The notes beneath the pieces are model-generated. The model worked only from the letters and a program-made list of their open reading frames with translations, ran no database searches and had not been told where the DNA came from. Shown here one piece after another: positions 1 to 6,166 of a stretch of DNA of 9,952 nucleotides. The DNA comes from CAYURR01 sp964446745 (GTDB lineage Bacteria > Bacillota > Clostridia > Lachnospirales > WQUN01). The stretch spans positions 1-9,952 of the forward strand of contig CAYURR010000114.1 in the NCBI GenBank assembly GCA_964446745.1, read 5' to 3'. The first letter of the stretch is position 1; each line of letters starts with the position of its first letter. The position numbers were made by a program, and so were the translations under genes.

Positions 1-6
1 TATAAT
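1..6 (+). promoter_or_regulatory. Possible -10 box upstream of nifJ
   Basis: The window opens with TATAAT, a perfect match to the housekeeping sigma factor -10 consensus. It sits 61 bp before the nifJ start codon, so transcription would begin near position 13 and give a leader of about 55 nt. The -35 box would lie outside the window and cannot be checked. A perfect hexamer is common in AT-rich intergenic DNA, so this is only a candidate. Confidence 0.4.
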
Positions 7-25
7 CGTTCAGGTTAAGGATTCA

Positions 26-39
26 TAACATATATGTTA
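26..39. promoter_or_regulatory. 14-bp perfect palindrome in the nifJ leader
   Basis: TAACATATATGTTA reads the same on both strands, and the symmetry stops at the next base pair (A25/G40). It lies just downstream of the predicted transcription start and upstream of the ribosome binding site. That is a position where a dimeric regulator could block transcription. The half-sites TAACAT/ATGTTA do not match the Rex arrangement (TTGTTAA-N4-TTAACAA), although both share a TGTTA element in opposite orientation. No regulator is identified, and AT-rich palindromes of this size can arise by chance. Confidence 0.4.
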
Positions 40-67
40 GGAAAGTTTCGAAAGGAGTTTTGTATTT

Positions 68-3000
68 ATGTCCAAGGTAATGAAAACTATGGACGGTAAC
101 GCCGCAGCCGCTTACATTTCGTATGCGTTTACGGAGGTAGCCGGTATCTATCCGATCACACCCTCCTCCACTATGGCGGAGTATGTGGACGAATGGGCTG
201 CCGGTGGCAAGAAAAACATCTTCGGCCAGACCGTAAAGGTTGCCGAGATGCAATCAGAGGCCGGCGCTGCAGGCACCATGCACGGTTCGCTTGCCGCAGG
301 CGCATTGACCACATCTTATACCGCTTCGCAGGGCTTGCTGCTCATGATCCCGAATATGTACAAAATGGCCGGCGAATTGTTACCGGGCGTTCTGCATGTA
401 TCCGCAAGAGCCGTTGCCAGCCATGCTCTCTCGATATTCGGCGACCACTCCGACGTTATGGCTTGCCGCCAGACGGGTTTTGCGCTGCTCGCTGCTGCCA
501 ACCCGCAGCAGGTCATGGATCTCGGTGCTGTAGCGCATCTGTGCGCTATTAAGGCCCGCGTACCGTTTTTGCATTTCTTTGACGGCTTCCGCACCTCACA
601 CGAAATCCAGAAGATCGAAACCCTCAACTATGACGACCTCGCAAAGATCGTTGACTGGGACGCTATCAAGGCATTCCGTGACAACGCGCTGAACCCGGAG
701 CATCCCGTACTGCGCGGCACCGCTCAGAACCCGGATATCTTCTTCCAGGCACGCGAGGCATGCAACCCGTTCTATCTCGAGCTGCCTGAGGTTGTAGAGT
801 ACTACATGGGCGAGATCAACAAGCTCACAGGCAGAAACTACAAGCTGTTTAACTACTACGGCGCGCCGGACGCTGACCGCATCATCATCGCGATGGGCTC
901 CGCTTGCGACGCTATAGAGGAGACCATCGACTACCTCAACGCTAAGGGCGAAAAGGTCGGCCTCGTAAATGTACATCTGTATCGTCCGTTCTCGGTAGAG
1001 CACCTCTTGGCAGCTATCCCGGGCACAGCAAAGAAGATCGCTGTTTTGGATCGTACAAAGGAACCAGGCGCATTGGGCGAGCCACTGTACCTGGACGTTT
1101 GCACCGCATTCTTCGAAAAGAAGACTGCCGCTCCGACCATCGTTGCAGGCCGCTACGGTCTCGGTTCCAAGGACGTTACACCGGCTCAGATCATGGCTGT
1201 ATACGAAAACCTCAAGCAGGATGAACCCAGAAACCACTTTACAATCGGTATCGTGGACGACGTTACTCATTTCTCACTCGATGTTTCCGAGGAAATCGAC
1301 GTTACACCCGAGGGCACAATCTCGTGCAAATTCTGGGGTCTTGGTTCCGACGGTACGGTCGGCGCTAACAAGAACTCGATCAAGATCATCGGCGACCACA
1401 CAGACATGTATGCTCAGGCATATTTCTCATACGACTCCAAGAAATCCGGCGGTATCACACAGTCTCACTTGCGCTTCGGAAAGAAGCCCATACGCTCGTC
1501 TTATCTCGTAAAGACCGCGGACTTCGTGGCTTGCCACAACCCGTCGTATGTAGACAAATACGATATGCTCTCCGACTTAAAGGACGGCGGCACATTCCTT
1601 CTGAACTGCATCTGGTCACCGGAAGAACTCGGCGACAAGCTGCCCGCAGAAATGAAGCGCTACCTGGCTACACATAACATCAAATTCTACATCATCAACG
1701 GTACGGATCTCGCTAAGGAAATCGGCATGGGCAACCGTATCAATACAATATTGCAGTCCGCATTCTTCAAGCTTACAAACGTTATCCCGATTGAGGATGC
1801 TATCAAGTACATGAAGGATGCCGCTCTGGCTTCCTATGGCAAGAAGGGCGAAAAGATCGTCAACATGAACTACGCTGCTATCGACGCAGGCGTTGAGAAN
1901 NNNNNNNNNNNNNNNNNNNNNNNNNNNNNNNNNNNNNNNNNNNNNNNNNNNNNNNNNNNNNNNNNNNNNNNNNNNNNNNNNNNNNNNNNNNNNNNNNNNA
2001 GGGCGAAAAGATCGTCAACATGAACTACGCTGCTATCGACGCAGGCGTTGAGAAAATCGTTGTGGTCAAGGTTCCCGCCGAGTGGGCAAACGCTACAGAT
2101 GCCTGCAAGAGCGATAACAAGAATCTGCCGGACTTCATAAAGGACATCTTGATCCCTGTAAACGCTCAAAAGGGCGATACACTGCCTGTTTCCATATTCA
2201 AGGATCGTGCGGACGGTACATTCCCTCAGGGCTCCGCTGCATTCGAGAAGCGCGGTATAGCCGTAGACGTTCCGGAATGGATCATCGAAAACTGCATACA
2301 GTGTAACCAATGCTCATATGTCTGCCCGCATGCAACGGTACGTCCGTTCCTTGCTACAGAAGACGAACTCAAGAACGCACCGGCCGCTTACGAAACCAAG
2401 CAAGCGATCGGTAAGGGCTTTGAGAATTATAAATATCGCATCCAGGTAGATCCGATGGACTGCTACGGTTGCGGTAACTGCGCTCAGGTCTGCCCCGCAA
2501 AGGAAAAGGCGCTCGTGATGAAGCCGATCGAGAGCCAGTACCATCAGCAGGAGAACTGGGACTTTGCATTGAACCTCTCCAAGAAGGAGAACCCCGCAAA
2601 CGTGAACACCGTAAAGGGCAGCCAGTTCGAGCAGCCGTTATTGGAGTTCTCTGGCGCATGCTCAGGTTGCGGCGAAACACCGTACGCAAAGCTCGTTACA
2701 CAGCTGTTCGGCGATCGCATGTATATCGCAAACGCTACAGGTTGTTCGTCAATCTGGGGCGGCAGCGCACCGTCTACACCGTACACCACGAACGAAAAGG
2801 GTCAAGGCCCCACATGGGCAAACTCGCTGTTCGAGGACAATGCCGAGTATGGCTTCGGTATGCAGATGGCTGTCAAGCAGCGCAGAAACAAGCTCGCAGA
2901 GATCATCACACAGCTGCGCGATATGGAATCCCCGGCTGAATGGGGCCTGAAGGCAGCTTGTGACGAGTGGCTTACAAACATGAACGACGGCGAGGGTTCC

Positions 3001-3774
3001 AAGAAGGCCTCCGAGGCTGTAAGGATCGCTGTCAAGAAGGCATATGCCGACTGTGGCACATGCGGCTGCGAAGCGGATGCACTGTACAAGTTTGTTATCG
3101 ATAACGACGATATGCTCGTTAAGAAGTCCGTCTGGATCTTCGGTGGCGACGGCTGGGCATATGATATCGGCTTCGGCGGTCTGGATCATGTTATCGCTTC
3201 GGGCGAGGACGTAAACATCCTTGTATTCGATACCGAAGTGTATTCGAACACAGGTGGTCAGTCCAGTAAATCCACACCTACCGCCGCTATCGCTAAGTTC
3301 GCGGCTTCGGGTAAGAGGGTTCGCAAAAAAGACCTCGGCATGATCGCTATGAGTTACGGTTATGTATATGTCGCTCAGGTTGCTATGGGCTACAACCAGA
3401 AGCAATTCATCGACGCACTCGTAGAGGCTGAGAAGTATCCGGGACCGTCAATAATCATCGCTTACGCTCCGTGTATCAACCACGGTATCAAGGCCGGTAT
3501 GGGCTGCACACAGCTCGAGACCAAGAAGGCCGTAGAAGCTGGTTACTGGCACACATTCAGATACAACCCGCTTCTGGAGGAAGAGGGCAAGAATCCGTTC
3601 TCGCTCGATTCGAAGGAGCCGACAGGCAGCTTCCAGGATTTCATAGCGAACGAGGTACGTTACTCATCGCTTAAGATCGCGTTCCCGGAGGTAGCCGATG
3701 AGCTGTTCAAGGCTGCCGGCGAGGATGCCGCACGCAGACTTGCGTCCTACAAGAGGCTCGCTCAGAACTCATAA
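68..3774 (+). CDS. nifJ: Pyruvate:ferredoxin (flavodoxin) oxidoreductase, single chain, interrupted by an assembly gap
   Basis: This enzyme oxidises pyruvate with CoA to acetyl-CoA and CO2 and reduces ferredoxin or flavodoxin in the cytoplasm. The frame before the gap and the frame after it join if the Ns and one 55-bp copy are removed: 599 residues to the shared Met codon plus 584 gives 1183 residues. Recalled substrate and thiamine-contact residues of Desulfovibrio africanus PFOR appear at the same numbers: Thr31, Glu64 and Arg114. The EKR-type linker motif GTVGANKNSIKIIGD follows. Two [4Fe-4S] sites use Cys691/694/697/701 and Cys747/750/753/757. The proximal cluster uses Cys813, 816, 841 and 1084. 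The thiamine-diphosphate motif GGDGWAYD (974-981) is followed by Asn1009. The chain ends soon after the conserved core, without the C-terminal extension known in D. africanus. The ATG at 68 has AAGGAG at 52-57, ten bases upstream. Codon choice looks like that of a highly expressed gene. Confidence 0.97.
1845..1899. repeat. 55-bp direct repeat, left copy (assembly overlap)
   Basis: These 55 bases directly before the N run are identical to 2000-2054 directly after it. Both copies encode the same nifJ peptide, including KIVNMNYAAIDAGVE. A perfect repeat that ends exactly at both gap edges is what unmerged contig ends from a de Bruijn assembler look like; 55 is a commonly used k-mer size. Confidence 0.95.
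1900..1999. other. Scaffold gap of 100 Ns inside nifJ
   Basis: The run is exactly 100 N, the usual placeholder for a gap of unknown size. The identical 55-bp flanks and the restored reading frame (155 bp removed, frame continuous) argue that no real sequence is missing. Automated annotation would report two truncated genes here or a false pseudogene. Confidence 0.97.
2000..2054. repeat. 55-bp direct repeat, right copy (assembly overlap)
   Basis: This is an exact copy of 1845-1899. The ATG at 2020 inside it is an internal Met codon of nifJ (residue 600 of the joined protein), not a start codon. No ribosome binding site precedes it. Confidence 0.95.
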
Positions 3775-3777
3775 TAA

Positions 3778-4926
3778 ATGTTACATCTACTGATAAAACC
3801 TGCCTCCGGCAGCTGTAACCTGAGATGTGGGTACTGCTTTTACCATGATGAAATGGATAATCGCAGTACCCGTACCTACGGGTTTATGAGCCGCGAGACG
3901 CTTGAAATCATAGTAAAAAAAGCCATCGAAAAGGAATCCCTTGCGAACGCGAACCGCGAATGTGTTTTTGCGTTTCAGGGCGGCGAACCGCTGCTTGCAG
4001 GCAAGGATTTCTATCGTTGGCTTATTTCATATGTTCAAGCGTATAACGACAAGCGTGTGCGCGTCTCATACGCGATACAGACAAACGGCACGCTGATCGA
4101 CGACGAATGGGCCGAGTTCTTTACGCAACACGGCTTTCTGGTCGGGCTCTCGTTGGACGGCACTAAGGAGATCCACGATCGTCATCGCCTCGACGCAACC
4201 GGCAACCCGACATTTACCTCCGTGATGAAAGCCGCTGCGATATTGACCGCACACAAGACGCAGTTCAATATCCTGACCGTGGTCACGCCGGATGTGGCAC
4301 GGCATATTTCGAAGATATATGGGTTCTATAAAAAGAACAATCTGCTGTATCAACAGTACATACCCTGTATAGCACCACTGCCCGGTACATCCTCGGATGA
4401 ATCGAGCGCGGCGGACATTCCCTCAGGGCATATCTGCACGCCGAGGCAATACGGTGATTTCCTCTGCAATCTGTTTGATATTTGGTATCGGGATTACATG
4501 GAGGGACTGTTTGTTTATGAGCGGTTGTTCGTCAACCTCATTAACCTGATAGGCGGTCACCCACCCGAAAGCTGCGGCATGCTCGGGGTATGCTCGACAC
4601 AATATCTCGTGGAGGCCGACGGCAGCGTGTTCCCATGCGACTTCTACGCCTTGGATCAGATGCTCATCGGCGATTTTACCACAGACAGCTTTGAGGATAT
4701 TGAACAAAAACGTAAGCAGCTCGGCTTTATAGAAACCTCACGCCAGACCCACGCGGATTGCCCGAAATGTAAATGGTATCGCATTTGCTATGGCGGCTGC
4801 AGGCGATACAGGGAGCCCATAATGGACGGCAAACTCGGCAAGAATATACTCTGCGAGGCATATAGGATGCTGTTTGACTACGCACTCGACAGGATGTTAA
4901 AGATTAGTAAAGGGGTAAAGACATGA
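3778..4926 (+). CDS. Anaerobic sulfatase-maturating enzyme family, radical SAM/SPASM protein
   Basis: Enzymes of this family use S-adenosylmethionine and reduced iron-sulfur clusters to oxidise a Cys or Ser in a sulfatase to formylglycine, in the cytoplasm and without oxygen. The 382-residue length is typical. The N-terminus MLHLLIKPASGSCNLRC leads into the SAM-cluster motif Cys13-x3-Cys17-x2-Cys20, followed by FAFQGGEPLL. The C-terminal SPASM region keeps eight cysteines: 266, 272, 287, 328, 331, 337, 341 and 359. As I recall the Clostridium perfringens enzyme, each is at a constant offset of 11. Asp288 in PCDFYALD matches its catalytic Asp277. The ATG follows the nifJ stops (TAATAA) with no base between and no good ribosome binding site, so translation is probably coupled to nifJ. 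No sulfatase lies in the window, so the substrate is unknown. A related SPASM peptide-modifying role is possible but less likely. Confidence 0.88.
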   Translation: MLHLLIKPASGSCNLRCGYCFYHDEMDNRSTRTYGFMSRETLEIIVKKAIEKESLANANRECVFAFQGGEPLLAGKDFYRWLISYVQAYNDKRVRVSYAIQTNGTLIDDEWAEFFTQHGFLVGLSLDGTKEIHDRHRLDATGNPTFTSVMKAAAILTAHKTQFNILTVVTPDVARHISKIYGFYKKNNLLYQQYIPCIAPLPGTSSDESSAADIPSGHICTPRQYGDFLCNLFDIWYRDYMEGLFVYERLFVNLINLIGGHPPESCGMLGVCSTQYLVEADGSVFPCDFYALDQMLIGDFTTDSFEDIEQKRKQLGFIETSRQTHADCPKCKWYRICYGGCRRYREPIMDGKLGKNILCEAYRMLFDYALDRMLKISKGVKT

Positions 4927-5639
4927 TATTTGCACATAGGGGCGCGAGCGCATACAAGCTCGAAAACACAATGGAGGCCTTTAGGCTCGCGCACGAGATG
5001 AACGCCGACGGCATAGAGCTCGACGTACAGTGTACAGCGGACGGCGTTGTCGTGGTGTTTCATGATGACAAGATAGATCGAATAGCAAAGAGAATGGCAA
5101 TGGAAACGGGCAAGGACACACATGACGCGCCAACCGGTGAGATACGCGACTACACATACGAGCAGCTGCGTGCGTTGGACCTCGGCGGTTACTATGTGCC
5201 ACAGCTTACAGAGCTGATGGATTTTGTAGCGGGCACAAACATGTGCTTAAACATCGAGATCAAATCCAGTGCCGAGCGTTACAATCCCGCTCTGATACAA
5301 AAGACAGCCGAGATCATCAACAGCTACAACTTCAAAAACCGCATTATCGTTTCGAGCTTTCATCATCAGGCACTTGTGGACATAAAAAAGCACGATGCGG
5401 ATATAGCAACGGGTATTTTATATGACAAAGCGATCGATGATATAGCGGAATACGCCGAGAAGATCGGAGCCGCTTATATACACCCGCATTTTTCGGCGAT
5501 TAACCGTGATATCGTAGAATCATGTGAAAAGAAGAATATCAAAGCCAATGTCTGGACCGTGGACGATCCGGAGATGGCGAAATGGCTACTTGAGATCGGC
5601 GTGAATGCGGTGATTTCTAACAAGCCCGATGTGATTTAA
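4923..5639 (+). CDS. Glycerophosphodiester phosphodiesterase, soluble GDPD domain
   Basis: Members of this family hydrolyse glycerophosphodiesters such as glycerophosphocholine or glycerophosphoethanolamine to glycerol-3-phosphate and an alcohol. The 238-residue protein is a single GDPD TIM barrel. His5-Arg6 begins the HRG motif, followed by Glu14-Asn15, the metal-binding pair Glu32/Asp34 (GIELDVQ) and His47-Asp48 (VFHDD). NIEIKS lies in the middle, and the family's C-terminal signature is present as VWTVDDPEM with NAVISNKPD near the end. There is no signal peptide or membrane segment, so it should be cytoplasmic, like UgpQ. The ATG overlaps the stop of the maturase gene (ATGA), with AAAGGGG just upstream, which indicates translational coupling in one operon. 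Its substrate cannot be told from sequence. The head group could come from membrane lipids or from a glycerophosphate polymer. Confidence 0.93.
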   Translation: MIFAHRGASAYKLENTMEAFRLAHEMNADGIELDVQCTADGVVVVFHDDKIDRIAKRMAMETGKDTHDAPTGEIRDYTYEQLRALDLGGYYVPQLTELMDFVAGTNMCLNIEIKSSAERYNPALIQKTAEIINSYNFKNRIIVSSFHHQALVDIKKHDADIATGILYDKAIDDIAEYAEKIGAAYIHPHFSAINRDIVESCEKKNIKANVWTVDDPEMAKWLLEIGVNAVISNKPDVI

Positions 5640-5652
5640 GGAGAGGATATGC

Positions 5653-6099
5653 ATGAGAGTGGCTATTGCATTAATACTGATTTTCGTTGCACTTGTGGGT
5701 GGCGTTACATGCCTGCAGATATTCCTGTCGACGCGTAAGCATTTTTGGTTCGGCTTGATATTGCCGGTTCTTAGTCTGGCATTTTTTATGTTTTGTTTGT
5801 TTCTGCTTATACCGATATTCGAATCAACGCTTCCTGTCACATCATATTCACCGGCAAGCCCGTTCGTTGACGCATCGTTTGTAAAGAACACCGTGTTTAT
5901 AATTACAGCGGTACTTTATAACATACCCACAGTGGGCCTTTTGATCACACTCGCCACTTGCAGATACTGCATGCACATGACGAGAAAGCAGGTTATATCC
6001 GAACTGAACGCGCAGATTGTATCAGACATTCCGCTTCCACCTTTGGCACCAGCAGCACCCACAGTCCAAGATAACCAATCCAACGACCACAGCAACTGA
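5653..6099 (+). CDS. Small three-helix membrane protein of unknown function
   Basis: I do not recognise this 148-residue protein. It has three hydrophobic segments at about residues 4-25, 32-55 and 79-102. Basic residues Arg28-Lys29 and Arg104/Arg111-Lys112 suggest that the N-terminus is outside, the 56-78 loop is outside and the C-terminal tail is in the cytoplasm. The tail ends in a Pro/Ala-rich stretch (127-137) and a polar Asn/Asp/Ser-rich end. Cysteines occur at 20, 48, 103 and 106, but no metal motif is evident. The ribosome binding site AAGGAG (5638-5643) overlaps the stop codon of the preceding phosphodiesterase gene and lies nine bases from this ATG. An ATG four bases upstream opens a different frame and is not used. 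Its place between two glycerophosphodiesterase genes hints at a membrane-linked role in the same process, which is inference only. Confidence 0.75.
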   Translation: MRVAIALILIFVALVGGVTCLQIFLSTRKHFWFGLILPVLSLAFFMFCLFLLIPIFESTLPVTSYSPASPFVDASFVKNTVFIITAVLYNIPTVGLLITLATCRYCMHMTRKQVISELNAQIVSDIPLPPLAPAAPTVQDNQSNDHSN

Positions 6100-6121
6100 T
6101 CTGCATCATTTTCATTAGACT

Positions 6122-6150
6122 TTGACCTCCGGGAAACGTATATTTATACT
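6122..6150 (+). promoter_or_regulatory. Candidate sigma-A promoter before the membrane GDPD gene
   Basis: TTGACC (6122-6127) and TATACT (6145-6150) each match the -35 and -10 consensus at five of six positions and are separated by the ideal 17 bp. This is the only sizeable intergenic space after nifJ (67 bp), so it may start a second transcription unit for the GDPD and ABC genes. Transcription would start near 6156-6158, inside the ribosome binding site, which would leave a leader of about ten bases. Either that start is unusual or this pair is coincidental. Confidence 0.45.
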
Positions 6151-6159
6151 ACTGGAGGT
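6125..6159 (+). promoter_or_regulatory. Inverted repeat that could mask the ribosome binding site
   Basis: ACCTCC (6125-6130) is the exact reverse complement of GGAGGT (6154-6159), and a further G-U pair can extend the stem by one. The right arm is the ribosome binding site of the next gene. In a transcript reading through from the upstream genes, the 23-nt loop hairpin would hide this site. A transcript starting at the local promoter would lack the left arm. The stem is short, so its stability is uncertain. Confidence 0.4.
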
Positions 6160-6166
6160 TTTTCCA

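Noticed and set aside
46..53. TTTCGAAA palindrome upstream of nifJ
   Set aside because: It is only eight bases long, is directly next to the ribosome binding site, and is expected by chance.
596..1270. A 224-codon open frame on the minus strand inside nifJ
   Set aside because: It lies wholly antisense to a strongly conserved coding region, shows no recognisable domain, and is a by-product of the biased codon use of nifJ.
2020..2022. ATG as the start of a separate PFOR subunit gene
   Set aside because: The same codon is internal in the left copy (1865-1867), there is no ribosome binding site, and joining the two parts gives a normal single-chain enzyme.
1845..2054. A genuine tandem repeat or mobile element insertion in nifJ
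   Set aside because: The repeat edges coincide exactly with the N run, its length equals a standard assembler k-mer, and the frame is restored by removing one copy.
2749..3405. A 218-codon open frame on the minus strand inside the C-terminal half of nifJ
   Set aside because: It is antisense to the thiamine-binding region and has no domain features; its composition is that of a shadow frame.
5265..5279. SSAER in the soluble GDPD, resembling the S-x-A-x-R target pattern of sulfatase maturases
   Set aside because: The pattern is short and degenerate and lies inside a phosphodiesterase barrel; one chance match in this much protein is expected. I saw no other match in the proteins downstream of the maturase.
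6138..6149. GTATA-TT-TATAC inverted repeat as an operator or hairpin
   Set aside because: A two-base loop is too small for a hairpin, and the AT-rich symmetry is explained by the overlapping -10-like box.
6122..6166. TTG start codon adding 15 residues to the membrane GDPD
   Set aside because: The ATG at 6167 has a good GGAGG eight bases upstream, while the TTG has none and is better read as a -35 box.
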